The notes under the pieces are model-generated. The model did no database searches and was not told the DNA's origin. It saw only the letters and a program-made list of their open reading frames with translations. This document shows positions 1 through 9,478 of a stretch of DNA of 64,000 nt, in pieces. The position numbers and the translations under genes were made by a program. Source of the stretch: an uncultured Methanoregula sp. GTDB lineage: Archaea > Halobacteriota > Methanomicrobia > Methanomicrobiales > Methanospirillaceae. Positions within the stretch are counted from its first letter, which is position 1, and the number at the start of each line of letters is the position of its first letter. The stretch spans positions 496,001 to 560,000 of the forward strand of contig NZ_OY787453.1 of assembly GCF_963678795.1 (NCBI RefSeq), in the 5' to 3' direction.

Positions 1-315
1 GAAAGCAGGAAACAATCTCTCACTCCAGAGACCGGAATGGAGGAAAACCTCCTTCCGGATCATACAACAAGCCACTCAATCCCTTTTTCCTCCTGTATGA
101 AAAACCGTTCTTTTCATCAATTAAAGAATAACTGAGTCCGGACACCGCACCGGTATCTACGCAATCCGGTTTTCCCTCTCCTTTGCATTCTGTGTTGGGC
201 AAGCCAGGGTATCTGACAGGAACCCCTCTTGCCGACCGGGTTAATATGCCAGTATTTATTGCTGATATCATTAAACTAAAAAACCGGGATACCCGTTCGT
301 ACGTGGGGAAAATTC
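1..315. other. Intergenic leader region
   Basis: No convincing gene. Short reading frames on both strands lack recognisable protein patterns and a ribosome binding site. The 3' half (about 245-300) is A+T-rich and ends in AAGTACGTGGGGAAAATT just before the channel gene, so it probably carries that gene's promoter. Confidence 0.4.
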
Positions 316-1149
316 ATGGGAAACGATCTTCAGAAACAGGTGTACGAGATACTCGAAAGCCGGAGCAGGGAATTACCGGCAGGGATTTTCTTATCCCGTG
401 CTCTCCTTCTCCTCATCCTGATTAATGTAATCGCTGCTGTGATAGAGACGGATGCCTGGTTTTTCCATACCTATGGTCGCACTCTCGACATCATTGCCGT
501 ATTCTCGGTTTTTGTCTTTTCCGCCGAATATATCCTGAGAGTCTGGTGCTGTACACAGAATCCTGCGTACCAGTCACCGGTCACTGGCAGGCTCAGGTAC
601 ATGGTTACACCGGCTGCGATCATCGATCTGTTTGTCATCCTGCCGTTCTTCTGCCTGCCCTTTGTTGTCCACAAGGGGGTGACCTCATTTATCCGGTTCC
701 TGCGCATATTCTGGATCCTGAAGATCGGTCATTACACCCGGAGCCTCGGTATATTTTCCCGGGTCTTCAAAGCAAAACGGGAAGAGATCTTCATTGCTTT
801 CTTTGTAATGCTGGTCCTCCTCGTGATTGGATCCGCCCTGATCTTCTTTGCAGAAAATGAGGCACAACCCACAAAATTCTCCAGCGTGCTCGCTTCGATG
901 TGGTGGGGTATCGAGACCATGGCAACGATCGGATACGGTGACATGGTGCCTGTCACCCCTCTCGGGAAAATTATTGCCGCTTTCGTTGCGGTGGTAGGTA
1001 TAGGCCTTTTTGCCCTGCCCGCCGGTATCCTGGCATCCGGATTCATCGATGAATATAATAAAACCCGTAACAATATGCAGACTCCGCCGAAAATCTGCCC
1101 CCATTGCGGGAAAGAGATAGACGATCAGCAGAAGGGAAAGGATCCATAA
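316..1149 (+). CDS. Voltage-gated-type potassium channel
   Basis: Integral membrane ion channel of the Kv/ion-transport family, expected to conduct K+ across the cytoplasmic membrane. Six hydrophobic segments can be seen: about 28-44, 58-76, 98-118, a short S4-like stretch around 124-140 with several Arg/Lys, then 158-178, and the pore helix and S6 at 190-242. The selectivity filter TIGYGD is at residues 204-209. The 277-residue length is normal for a single-subunit archaeal channel that assembles as a tetramer. The C-terminus carries one CPHCGKE motif (C261, C264), half of a zinc-ribbon-like pair, and no RCK domain. It stands alone, with no partner gene. Confidence 0.93.
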   Translation: MGNDLQKQVYEILESRSRELPAGIFLSRALLLLILINVIAAVIETDAWFFHTYGRTLDIIAVFSVFVFSAEYILRVWCCTQNPAYQSPVTGRLRYMVTPAAIIDLFVILPFFCLPFVVHKGVTSFIRFLRIFWILKIGHYTRSLGIFSRVFKAKREEIFIAFFVMLVLLVIGSALIFFAENEAQPTKFSSVLASMWWGIETMATIGYGDMVPVTPLGKIIAAFVAVVGIGLFALPAGILASGFIDEYNKTRNNMQTPPKICPHCGKEIDDQQKGKDP

Positions 1150-1320
1150 TCCCGAAATCTTCCTGCCGGTGTCCCTGGATCAACCGGATATTTTCCTGAA
1201 GAGTAGCGCATCGGAGTCCATTCCGTATCACGGGTGTGCCCATTCACTAGTTTTATACCATCAGCCTTACATGGTGTATCTGTGCAGTCCCGTACACGGG
1301 ACTAGAGAGGTTAGTTTCGT

Positions 1321-2034
1321 ATGACATCCGCAATGAAGATCCAGATAAATTATACCGAAGCCGCAGAAGTTCTCAAAAAATATCTCAAACTGCGTGGATC
1401 GCCGGTTGCGTTCCGGTTTGCCACAAAAAAGGAAGAGATTCCGGCAGGTATGGAAAAGATCGACAAGACCATCCGGCACTGTTCGATGGTAGGGCTTGCG
1501 AGAAATGAGGGGCGTATCTTCTATGCACTTGCAGACAACCATGAGTGTAACGGCGGAGCGTGGTCCCTTGGGCTCAGGGAAATAACCGAGACCCTCAAAA
1601 CAGGGGATTTTTACTTCAGGCTGGGAAAATTCGAGAGTGCAGGGTCGTGTAAGAGGACGATCGACCGCGTTGCCCACCTCAATTGCGGGGATACGTATGC
1701 CACGCTCTATGCACCCCTTGAAAAAACACCTTTCGACCCGCAGGTTGTTCTGATTGTTGCCAGTCCCTGGGCGATGCTGAAACTCTCCCAGAGTTCCCTC
1801 TTCCGCCTCGGCGGCCGGATCAATGCGGAATTTGCCGGCATCCAGTCGGTATGCGCCGATACCTGTGCCCAGACCTATCTCAACGGGAAGATCAACTTTT
1901 CGCTTGGATGCGACGGGTCGCGCAAGTTCTCCGGTATCGAGGATGGAGAGATGGTAATGGGAATTCCGGCCGAACTCCTCCCTGAACTTACCGAAGCGCT
2001 CAAAATCGTTGCAGCTGCACCGGGTTCGAAATAA
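1321..2034 (+). CDS. DUF169 family protein
   Basis: Cytoplasmic protein of 237 residues matching the DUF169 family, which is common in methanogens and has no established function. Typical family features are the N-terminal 'LKLRGSPVAFRF' stretch, a Cys near residue 58 (RHCSM), the GGAWSLGL region and conserved cysteines towards the C-terminus (VCADTCAQ, SLGCDGSRKFS). The spread of cysteines would suit metal or Fe-S binding, but this is inference. ATG at 1321 follows GAGAGG upstream (about 1303-1308). It is monocistronic, with TATA-like sequence TTTTATACCA around 1251. Confidence 0.85.
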   Translation: MTSAMKIQINYTEAAEVLKKYLKLRGSPVAFRFATKKEEIPAGMEKIDKTIRHCSMVGLARNEGRIFYALADNHECNGGAWSLGLREITETLKTGDFYFRLGKFESAGSCKRTIDRVAHLNCGDTYATLYAPLEKTPFDPQVVLIVASPWAMLKLSQSSLFRLGGRINAEFAGIQSVCADTCAQTYLNGKINFSLGCDGSRKFSGIEDGEMVMGIPAELLPELTEALKIVAAAPGSK

Positions 2035-2386
2035 TTTCTTTTGATCCCGGAACCTGGTGTTTTTTACCTGGCATCCGACCCCCCCTCACCCCCTACCCCG
2101 TTCTCGTTAAAGCTGTTCCTCTTCACGTCCCATGATATATCCTTCATATCCCATCTGGCCCGGTTTCAGACGGGGGGTTCCCCCCAGTCACTTTGGAAGA
2201 TGAGAGGGGTGGGGGGTATACCCCGCTGAACCCGGTATGAGAAAAGTACCGGTAACCCCAAACCCACGGCATAACGGCTCTCTGCGAACCGGGAAGTTAA
2301 TGATGCCGGCCGGGGAGTTTCGTGTATCGCGATAAACGGATCCTGTGACAAACACTGCAATGAGGCTGATGAAAAGGAAAAAAGGA
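2035..2386. other. 352-base intergenic region, G/C-run rich
   Basis: Between convergent genes. It contains runs of C and G (for example around 2080-2095 and 2170-2215) that can form several imperfect hairpins. Small reading frames on either strand show no protein-like composition, and I see no RNA gene. Confidence 0.4.
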
Positions 2387-2803
2387 TCAGAGGAGTTTTG
2401 ATCCGGCAGTGGGGCCGGGCTTGCATTCGAATACTTCCGTGATCTTGACAATGATGAGTGAACGGGCCGGCAGGGCCGGGTTTTTCTTGTTGATCTTCTC
2501 CTTCATCTCGTCATACTCTTTACCGCTGTTCTTGATCGAAGTGACGCCCTTGATCTGGAAGCAGCCCTTGATCTCCGGTCCCCAGACGAAGATAGCAATC
2601 TTCGGGTTGACCCGTAAGTTCGAGAGGGTCTTGTTCATGAAATTGTCCGTGATCCAGATGGTTTCATCATCGACCAGTTCAACGATACCAATGGGGATAA
2701 CATTTGGCGTCCCGTCTTTGGATGCGGTTGCAACGGAAAACACCTTCATCTTGGAGAATGCCTCTCTCATGTCTGCAGTAAGTCTGGCCATAGGTCTCAC
2801 CAC
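2387..2803 (-). CDS. Pyridoxamine 5'-phosphate oxidase-like FMN-binding protein
   Basis: Split-barrel flavin-binding family (PNPOx-like) of 138 residues, within the usual 120-150 range. The pattern 'FSVATASKDGTPNVIPIG' near residues 21-38, then 'IWITDNFMNKT' and 'KIAIFVW', is characteristic of the FMN-binding barrel. The substrate is unknown; methanogen members have been proposed to bind FMN or F420. The first residues (MVRPMARLTADMREAF) offer later Met starts at residues 4 and 11, so the N-terminus is uncertain. It is a single gene, divergent from the large fusion gene to its right. Confidence 0.88.
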   Translation of the reverse strand: MVRPMARLTADMREAFSKMKVFSVATASKDGTPNVIPIGIVELVDDETIWITDNFMNKTLSNLRVNPKIAIFVWGPEIKGCFQIKGVTSIKNSGKEYDEMKEKINKKNPALPARSLIIVKITEVFECKPGPTAGSKLL

Positions 2804-2861
2804 TTCTCCGTCAGGATTGTGCTACCATATACTTTACGGTCAATAAAAATGATTTTTCCGG

Positions 2862-5576
2862 ATGATACGGGCAGAAGGAAAAGCCGGTGTGCCCGTGATC
2901 GCTTCTCTTATCTCCCTGTGCGCCCCATCAGATTGTGTGATGCGCGAGCCGCCGGTGAAAAAGATTCTCTACTGGTGTGAACAGTGTAATGTCCCGCTGA
3001 TAGCAAAGAGCTGCGCGTGCGGCAGGGACGGGAAAAAGATCGATCTCCTCCAGCCTTATGATCTCCGTCCCGCCCTCTCGGCAGATGCAGATCTCATCAG
3101 GACACTCATCCAGGAGAGCTTCGGCCCGGTCCCGCTTGCAAAGATCCTCCTTTTGAACAAGACCGGCGGCGTTGATCGGGCAGACCTCGTGATTATGCAT
3201 GGTGAACGGCTTGGCTGGCTCACGTTCGACCCGGTTGCACGGGCATTCAGCCTTGATATTGCGCCCGAAGCACTCCCGTTTCTCGTTCCCCATGCAACAA
3301 AGGGAATCGTGGATCTCGATCTCCATACCGATGTCCGCAGGGAGCAGGGACGTATCGGCGGGAAACGCATTCCTCTCAAAACCGCAATCCCGGGGGGGAC
3401 AGTAATCGTCAAATATAAAGGAAAATACGGGACCGGGATGGTAAAAGACGGGTCCGTTAAAGTCAAAGAACTCATCACGGTCGTCCCGAAAACGCCCCCG
3501 AATCCCGGGTGGGAAACGGTTATCGAGAAGAACCGGTATCACCTGAAAAACCTTGAGCGCAATGCGATCCGTACGATAAAACAGCATATCCATGACCGCC
3601 CTACGGCAAATGTCTCGTTCTCCGGGGGAAAAGACAGCACGGCAGTTCTCCACCTTGCCCGCAAGGCAGGGGTCACAAAAGCTTTCTTTATCAACACCAA
3701 CCTCGAATTTCCCGAGACAATTGAGTTTGTCAGGTCGCAGGGAGTAGATATAATAGAAAAAGCCGGGGACTTCTGGCAGGCCGTGGAAAAAGCCGGGCCT
3801 CCCGGGAAAGACAACCGCTGGTGTTGCAAGTTCCAGAAACTGCGCCCGCTCAAACTCTACCTTGCCGATACCGGCCCCTGCGTAACGATACAGGGGAACC
3901 GGTGGTATGAATCGTGGAACCGGGCAAGTCTCGAGGAGACCAGCCAGAACCCGGATAATCCCCTCCAGCTCAACGTATCTCCTATCCGGAACTGGCGGGC
4001 GCTCGAGGTGTTCCTCTACCTGTGGTGGCAGAAGGCAGCGATGAACCCCCTCTACGAGCAGGGCATCGAGCGTATCGGGTGTTACCTCTGCCCGGCGATG
4101 CTCGAGAGCGAATACGAGATGATCCGGCGAACCCACCCGGAGTACACCCGGCGGTGGGATGCTTTTGTGGAGTCCTGGGCAGACAAAAAAGGGCTGCCGG
4201 ATGCGTACTGTCAGTTCGGCCTCTGGCGGTGGCGGGAACTCCCCCCCAAGATGCGGGAACTCTGCAAAAATCGGGGAATACCCGTGAATGCGGATTTTAC
4301 CCTGCATGCCGAACCGGGACAGCAGCAAAAACCGGAAAAGTCGGAGATAAAAACCGAAGAGAGGATGGTGTCAGAAATGAAGGCGGCTACGGAAGAGTTG
4401 TTCGATGTCGAAAAAATCCGCAGGGATTTCCCCCTGCTCTCGGATATTATCTACCTGGACAGCGCCGCAACGAGCCTCTCGCCGGAACCGGTCATACAGT
4501 CCATGGTGGAATTCGAGCGCAATTACCGGGCAAATGTGGGACGTGGTGTCCACCGCCTCACCCAGATCGCCTCCCAGCGGTACTGGCACGCCCACGAGAA
4601 AGTGTCTGATTTCATCGGGGGAAAGGCAGGTCTTTTGGTATTTACCAAAAATACCACCGAATCGATCAACATGGTGGCGCAGGGCCTGTCCTGGAAGTCC
4701 GGGGATCGCATCGTATCAACGATCCTCGAACACCACTCCAACCTCCTGCCATGGTATCATCTGGGACGGCAGGGGGTTGCTACCGATATCATCGGGATGA
4801 ACGACAATTATACCCTTGACCTTGCCGCCCTGGAAGCAGCCATTACTGACAGGACCCGCCTGGTCGCTGTCACGCACGCCTCAAACGTGCTGGGCGTGAT
4901 AACCCCCGCTCGGGAGATTGCAAAGATCTGTCACGACCATGATGTCCCGCTTCTTGTCGATATGGCCCAGACCGTGCCGCATATGCCCATCGATGTATCC
5001 CGTCTCGGCTGCGATTACTGTGCCTTCTCCGGCCACAAGATGCTCGGCCCGACCGGTACGGGTGTGCTCTGGATGAGAGAGCCGGATCTCGAACCCCTGC
5101 TCCTTGGCGGCGGAGCAGTGGAGTCCGTGACAGGGCACGAGTATGTCCTCTCCGGGGGATACCCCAGGTACGAAGCCGGAACCGGTAATATCGCCGGGGG
5201 AATCGGTCTTGGGGTTGCCGTCGATTACCTGAAAAAAGCGGGGATGGATACCATCCGAAAGCACGAACAGATGCTCACTACCCGCATTATTAACGGCCTC
5301 TGCAGGTTTGACCGGGTGCACCTGTATGTGCCGGATAAGCCGGAGGACCGGGTAGGGGTAATATCGTTCACGATTGACGGTCTCCACCCGCATGAGGTTG
5401 CGCAGAGGCTGGATGAGATGGCAGATATCATGATCCGGTCCGGGCATCACTGCTGCATGCCCCTCATGGAACGTCTCGGCCTCCCTGATGGAACCGCGAG
5501 AGTGAGTCTCTGCCTGTACAATACGTGCGGCGATGTCGATCTCTTCCTCGCAACTATCGAGGAGATAGTCCGGTAA
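2862..5576 (+). CDS. Fusion: PAPS-reductase-like PP-loop enzyme + cysteine desulfurase
   Basis: A 904-residue two-enzyme fusion. The N-terminal half is a PAPS reductase/ATP-PPase family protein: a zinc-ribbon-like CEQC...CAC cluster (residues 39-53), a PUA-like region (about 130-215), the PP-loop SFSGGKDST near 253, CCKFQKLRPL near 321 and GCYLCPA near 405. The C-terminal half (about 510-904) is a class V aminotransferase/SufS-type cysteine desulfurase: 'DSAATSLSPEP' at its start, PLP-lysine motif SGHKMLG near 722 and a Cys-containing GHHCCMP near 861. The second half can supply persulfide sulfur and the first can adenylate an acceptor, so a self-contained thiolation enzyme is plausible (inference). 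The better start may be ATG at 2940, where homology begins. In-frame ATGs at 4365 and 4377 after GAGAGG could give a separate desulfurase. Confidence 0.88.
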   Translation: MIRAEGKAGVPVIASLISLCAPSDCVMREPPVKKILYWCEQCNVPLIAKSCACGRDGKKIDLLQPYDLRPALSADADLIRTLIQESFGPVPLAKILLLNKTGGVDRADLVIMHGERLGWLTFDPVARAFSLDIAPEALPFLVPHATKGIVDLDLHTDVRREQGRIGGKRIPLKTAIPGGTVIVKYKGKYGTGMVKDGSVKVKELITVVPKTPPNPGWETVIEKNRYHLKNLERNAIRTIKQHIHDRPTANVSFSGGKDSTAVLHLARKAGVTKAFFINTNLEFPETIEFVRSQGVDIIEKAGDFWQAVEKAGPPGKDNRWCCKFQKLRPLKLYLADTGPCVTIQGNRWYESWNRASLEETSQNPDNPLQLNVSPIRNWRALEVFLYLWWQKAAMNPLYEQGIERIGCYLCPAMLESEYEMIRRTHPEYTRRWDAFVESWADKKGLPDAYCQFGLWRWRELPPKMRELCKNRGIPVNADFTLHAEPGQQQKPEKSEIKTEERMVSEMKAATEELFDVEKIRRDFPLLSDIIYLDSAATSLSPEPVIQSMVEFERNYRANVGRGVHRLTQIASQRYWHAHEKVSDFIGGKAGLLVFTKNTTESINMVAQGLSWKSGDRIVSTILEHHSNLLPWYHLGRQGVATDIIGMNDNYTLDLAALEAAITDRTRLVAVTHASNVLGVITPAREIAKICHDHDVPLLVDMAQTVPHMPIDVSRLGCDYCAFSGHKMLGPTGTGVLWMREPDLEPLLLGGGAVESVTGHEYVLSGGYPRYEAGTGNIAGGIGLGVAVDYLKKAGMDTIRKHEQMLTTRIINGLCRFDRVHLYVPDKPEDRVGVISFTIDGLHPHEVAQRLDEMADIMIRSGHHCCMPLMERLGLPDGTARVSLCLYNTCGDVDLFLATIEEIVR

Positions 5577-5593
5577 ACAAAACCCAGCAACGT

Positions 5594-5622
5594 ATTTTTT
5601 TTGCTTTTTATTTTGCTTTTAG
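5594..5622 (+). terminator. Poly-T terminator
   Basis: Three closely spaced T-runs (T8, T5, T4) directly downstream of the fusion gene's stop, with no strong hairpin. This is the usual form of an intrinsic archaeal terminator. Confidence 0.6.
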
Positions 5623-5721
5623 CATGTCCTGCTCTTACGATTTATTATCCATCAGTCTCCTATAGTACACCAGATATACAACATTCCCGGGACCAGCAGT
5701 ACCCGGTATGCGTGATTTTCC

Positions 5722-6525
5722 ATGAAAGCAAAACAACTGTCAGACCTCTTCGGGATAGTCCGTGAAAAACATCCTCTTGTTCATCACATCACGAATTATG
5801 TGACTGTCAATGACTGTGCCAATATCACGATGTGTGCCGGTGGTGCGCCGGTGATGGCAGATGCGCCCGAGGAAGTTGCGGAGATGGCCGGCGTTGCCGG
5901 TTCTCTCGTCCTCAATATCGGGACGCTCAACAAAGCCCAGGTAAAATCCATGATCCTTGCAGGCGGGATGGCAAACGACCGTAAGATCCCTGTCATTCTC
6001 GATCCCGTGGGGGTGGGGGCGACCCGGTTCCGGACAGAGACTGCCCGGCATATTATGAGTGAACTGAAGATCTCGATCCTCAAGGGAAATGCCGGGGAGA
6101 TCGGGGTGCTTGCCGGGGCCGGCGGGAAAGTCCGGGGTGTCGATTCGCATGGGCTGACCGGGGACCCTGTGGCGGTCGTCCGGGACTTTGCCCGGGCTGA
6201 AAAACTCACTGTCGTTGCCAGCGGTCCAACAGACATAGTAACTGACGGGAAACGTGTATTCCTTGTCAATAACGGCCACCCTATGATGGGCAGCATATCC
6301 GGCACCGGCTGCATGGCAGCGTCAGTGACCGGCGTTTTTGCCGCTGAATCTTCCGACATGGTCCTCGCATCGGCCGCAGCACTTGCCGCGTTCGGTATTG
6401 CAGGAGAGCGGGCGGCAGCAGGCACCCGTGGGCCGTTCAGTTTCAAAACAGCGTTGTTCGACGAACTCGCCCGGCTGACTCCCGCAGATCTTGGCGCACA
6501 TGCCCGGGTCATATCTCAGGAGTAA
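5722..6525 (+). CDS. thiM: Hydroxyethylthiazole kinase
   Basis: ThiM phosphorylates 4-methyl-5-(2-hydroxyethyl)thiazole with ATP for thiamine salvage. The 267 residues match the family length. Diagnostic stretches are [16 protein letters not shown] (about 20-35), [10 protein letters not shown], the DPVGVGAT nucleotide/substrate segment and the anion-hole motif [10 protein letters not shown] near the C-terminus with its catalytic Cys. It is the first gene of a three-gene operon; thiE follows 14 bases downstream. I could not recognise a TPP riboswitch in the upstream 145 bases. Confidence 0.97.
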   Translation: MKAKQLSDLFGIVREKHPLVHHITNYVTVNDCANITMCAGGAPVMADAPEEVAEMAGVAGSLVLNIGTLNKAQVKSMILAGGMANDRKIPVILDPVGVGATRFRTETARHIMSELKISILKGNAGEIGVLAGAGGKVRGVDSHGLTGDPVAVVRDFARAEKLTVVASGPTDIVTDGKRVFLVNNGHPMMGSISGTGCMAASVTGVFAAESSDMVLASAAALAAFGIAGERAAAGTRGPFSFKTALFDELARLTPADLGAHARVISQE

Positions 6526-6539
6526 TCGTTGCTGCAGAT

Positions 6540-7178
6540 ATGAAATTCAACCTGTACGTCATCACTGATGAAATGATTGCACATGGACGCGCGCATGCCG
6601 CAATAGCGCAACTGGCCGTTCTCGGGGGTGCTGACGTGATCCAGCTCAGGGACAAGAACCGGGGATGCCTTGAACTCACCCGGATCGGACGGGAGATCCG
6701 GAAGATTACAAGAACTGCCGGGGCTGGTTTTATCGTCAATGACCGGCTCGATGTTGCACTTGCCTGCGGGGCCGACGGGGTTCATCTCGGCCAGGGAGAC
6801 CTCACTCCCGCAATCGTGCGTCAGCTTGCCCCGCCGGGTTTTATCATCGGCGTCTCGGTTGGCAACGGAAAAGAAGCCTGCCTTGCTGAAAAAGAGGGGG
6901 CAGATTACGTTGCGCTCAGCCCCACCTTCTCTACGGATTCAAAACCCGATGCAGGACCCGGGCACGGGTGCGGGATGCTTGCAGAAATAGCAGGGAGCGT
7001 CTCCATCCCGGTGATAGCGATTGGCGGGATCGGCAGGGAGAATATTCCTGAAGTGATCCGGGCGGGTGCCGCGGGTATTGCCGTGATATCAGCTGTGGTT
7101 GCACAGCCGGATATTACAGCCGCAGCCCGGGAACTTGCCGCCCTCGTGGCATCTGAAAAGAGGAAACTTGCGGTATGA
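6540..7178 (+). CDS. thiE: Thiamine-phosphate synthase
   Basis: ThiE condenses hydroxymethylpyrimidine diphosphate with thiazole phosphate to give thiamine phosphate. It is a 212-residue TIM barrel with QLRDKN (residues 36-41), the diphosphate/Mg-binding NDRLDVALACGADGVHLGQ segment and the IAIGGI phosphate-binding loop. It lies 14 bases after thiM, and its stop overlaps the next start (ATGA at 7175), so the three genes are very likely one transcript. Confidence 0.97.
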   Translation: MKFNLYVITDEMIAHGRAHAAIAQLAVLGGADVIQLRDKNRGCLELTRIGREIRKITRTAGAGFIVNDRLDVALACGADGVHLGQGDLTPAIVRQLAPPGFIIGVSVGNGKEACLAEKEGADYVALSPTFSTDSKPDAGPGHGCGMLAEIAGSVSIPVIAIGGIGRENIPEVIRAGAAGIAVISAVVAQPDITAAARELAALVASEKRKLAV

Positions 7179-7561
7179 CAAACACCTGCAATTGCAGGTT
7201 TGTCCTGCACGAACATTTCGCAAAGCACCACCATTTCGATCTCAGGCTGGAACATGACAGCGTGCTTATGAGCTGGGCGGTTCCGAAGGGCCTGCCGGAG
7301 CATACGGGAGAGAGACGGCTTGCGATACAGGTTGAAGATCACCCGCTGGAATACATAACGTTTGAGGGAACCATCCCGGAAGGGGAATATGGGGCCGGCG
7401 AAGTGAGGATTGCTGATCATGGATACTATGAGGTCGTCACCTGGGACCCGGGCCGGATTGAAGTTGTATTCCATGGTTCACGGTTTTCCGGGAAATATGC
7501 GCTTATCCGGTTCAAAAAAGCAGGCGATAAGGAATGGCTGATCCTGAAAGGGAAAGAATGA
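7175..7561 (+). CDS. Stand-alone LigD-type 3'-phosphoesterase domain
   Basis: A 128-residue version of the phosphoesterase (PE) domain otherwise found in bacterial NHEJ ligase D, which removes 3'-phosphates/ribonucleotides from DNA ends. Visible signature: FVLHEHFAKHHHFDLRL near the N-terminus (metal-ligand histidines), SWAVPKG, VEDHPLEY, GTIPEGEYGAG, then ALIRFK and WLILKGK at the end. No ligase, polymerase or Ku gene is in the window. The gene is translationally coupled to thiE by a 4-base overlap, an unexpected partner for a DNA-end-healing enzyme. The family is certain; the role is open. Confidence 0.92.
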   Translation: MTNTCNCRFVLHEHFAKHHHFDLRLEHDSVLMSWAVPKGLPEHTGERRLAIQVEDHPLEYITFEGTIPEGEYGAGEVRIADHGYYEVVTWDPGRIEVVFHGSRFSGKYALIRFKKAGDKEWLILKGKE

Positions 7562-7753
7562 TTTGGAAATCATGTTCACGGCTCATCTCCCTGAAGTTAA
7601 TGGCCACGAACCGGGAGGGATTACGCTTTTCATAACGGGTAAGGGTCCAAAAAATGAACCGTGAATTTTTCTGTTGAGGCGGGAGATGGATAATAAGATA
7701 TAATTAATCTTCAGATCTATTTTGCATTCACACGATCCACGTGCGGAGTTGAT

Positions 7754-8797
7754 ATGCACATGAAGACCATCTCACCGCAAAAAACTCTCGGGCTCTCAAT
7801 CATTGCACTTCTCACGATCGGCATTGTGCTCCTCTCGATCTTCTCCTTGAAAAACGGGTACCTGAATATTTTCCCGTACTTCTATATCCTGCCCATCCTG
7901 ATTCTCGCCTATTTCCACCCCCGGTATGCAGTCTACTTTACGGTATTCCTGGGCTGGATCTTCCTCGGGCTCGTGTGCCTGTACGGGCCGCCGGATATCC
8001 AGCTCTATGCATCAAGTGTAGCGTTCTTCTACATTTTTGTCTCCCTTGGGGTAATCATATCCGCATACTCCGGCCAGCTCCTTCAGGAGAGGAGATACCG
8101 GGAGATCTTTGAGAGCTCCCAGGCCGGCATCCTCACGTTCGATGTGGAGACCCAGAAAATCCGCGAGATCAATATCCAGGCAGCAACGATTCTCGGGTCT
8201 GATCCGGAAGCCCTTAAAAAGCAGCCGTTCTCTGCATTCATGCTGGACACGGAACAGGAGTTGCGGGTCATGAAAAGTATCCGGCGGGATGAGAAGATCA
8301 CTGATATGGAGATTGCTCTCCAGAGAAAAGACCGCTCCGTCATCTGGGTGATAATAACCGCCTCCTTAACAAAAGACGGTACTGTAGTCTGTTCCCTTGT
8401 GGATATCACTGAAAGCCGGCGAACCAAGGATGAGCTCATCGAGTCCGAACTCCGGTACCGGACACTCTTCGACGGCGCAAGCGACGCGATCTTCCTGCAT
8501 GATATCGATGGCAGGATCTACGAGACAAATGTTATTGCAACACGATACCTGGGGTTTTCGAAAAAGGAACTCATGAAGCTGCGTCTCCACGATCTGGATG
8601 TTGATCCTGAACACCTGTTCACGCCGGATATCATCAGGACATTCCAGGCCCGGGGTCACATCCTCTTTGAAACGGTTATGAAGAAAAAGGATGGTTCTAC
8701 CCTTCCCGTTGAGATCAGCAGCAGGATAACTGAATATTTTGGTATGCCTGCTGTAATGAGCACAGTACGGGATATCTCGGAACGCAGGGAAAAGTAA
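7754..8797 (+). CDS. Membrane PAS-domain sensor without kinase domain
   Basis: A 347-residue protein with four hydrophobic segments in the first 107 residues (about 11-32, 34-55, 58-78, 82-107) followed by two PAS domains (about 110-225 starting RRYREIFESSQAG, and 230-347 starting LRYRTLFDGASDA), each ending in a PAC-like IxExR region. It stops right after the second PAS (RDISERREK) with no HisKA/HATPase, GGDEF or HTH output. It may act with a separate kinase or be a truncated kinase. ATG at 7754 is preceded by CGGAG. Confidence 0.85.
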   Translation: MHMKTISPQKTLGLSIIALLTIGIVLLSIFSLKNGYLNIFPYFYILPILILAYFHPRYAVYFTVFLGWIFLGLVCLYGPPDIQLYASSVAFFYIFVSLGVIISAYSGQLLQERRYREIFESSQAGILTFDVETQKIREINIQAATILGSDPEALKKQPFSAFMLDTEQELRVMKSIRRDEKITDMEIALQRKDRSVIWVIITASLTKDGTVVCSLVDITESRRTKDELIESELRYRTLFDGASDAIFLHDIDGRIYETNVIATRYLGFSKKELMKLRLHDLDVDPEHLFTPDIIRTFQARGHILFETVMKKKDGSTLPVEISSRITEYFGMPAVMSTVRDISERREK

Positions 8798-8928
8798 TCC
8801 TGCTTACTTTTTTCTGAAGGTATCCCGGGTAAAATCCATGTATTGCTGAGTTTCGCCAAAAAAATCTGTTTCGTCCCGGTACGTTCCAGGTCCGCAGGTA
8901 TAATGTCATAAAAAACCTACCCGGTATT

Positions 8929-9210
8929 ATGGAATGCGCGAGCCTGAAAAGATCACTTTTCAAGGAATGTAAAGGCATCTGTATCCTGCTTCTGGGCGTC
9001 GTTATCGTCATGGGCTGGTTAATTCTTTTCATTGCCGGGGGGCTGTCCCTTGGAACCTGGCTGCCTGACCTGATCCCGCTGATGTACCAGGCCCAGAGAA
9101 TCGTAGCCGGGGGCATTACTGCGATATTGCGGAACCCCCTTGCTTTTCTCCTTCTTATTGTTCTGGGGGGATACGTACTCCAATGGTTCGGACTGGATGA
9201 GTGGTTTTAG
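8929..9210 (+). CDS. Small membrane protein, unknown function
   Basis: Predicted 93-residue protein with two hydrophobic stretches (about 18-42 and 68-84) joined by a short amphipathic region, and cysteines near the N-terminus. No family recognised. The composition and a TATA-like CATAAAAAA about 20-30 bases upstream support a real gene, but there is no homology evidence. Confidence 0.5.
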   Translation: MECASLKRSLFKECKGICILLLGVVIVMGWLILFIAGGLSLGTWLPDLIPLMYQAQRIVAGGITAILRNPLAFLLLIVLGGYVLQWFGLDEWF

Positions 9211-9478
9211 ACCGTAATGGTCTCCTTTCAACCCAACCGTCATTTTTCTATATTTTCCCGACAGGTCCCCTGTTGTTTCCGGGCCGAATTTCCTGATAGG
9301 GAACCCGCAGAAAATAATGCAGACTGAACAAAACCCGTGAAGAATCCGGGTCGTAACCTGCCGGTCCAAATGTAATTCCTGGCCGTGATTCATAAGCGCC
9401 GGATTCGAATCCTGCCATATTATTATCACGTTATCACAAATGGAAAGAAGTACAGAACTAATCAACAGGAATCACAAC

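Noticed and set aside
2041..2451. Small frames in the gap after the DUF169 gene
   Set aside because: No ribosome binding site, low-complexity Pro/Ser-rich translations, and overlap with each other on both strands.
2928..4328. Long (466-codon) open frame on the minus strand
   Set aside because: It lies opposite the PP-loop half of the fusion gene, whose motifs are unmistakable. Its composition reflects codon periodicity of the GC-rich gene and not a real protein.
5577..5721. Possible TPP riboswitch before thiM
   Set aside because: I could not find the conserved thi-box bases; the region is T-rich terminator plus promoter DNA.
8797..9440. Hidden kinase module after the PAS protein
   Set aside because: The downstream frames encode a small membrane protein and a secreted protein, with no HATPase motifs in any frame.
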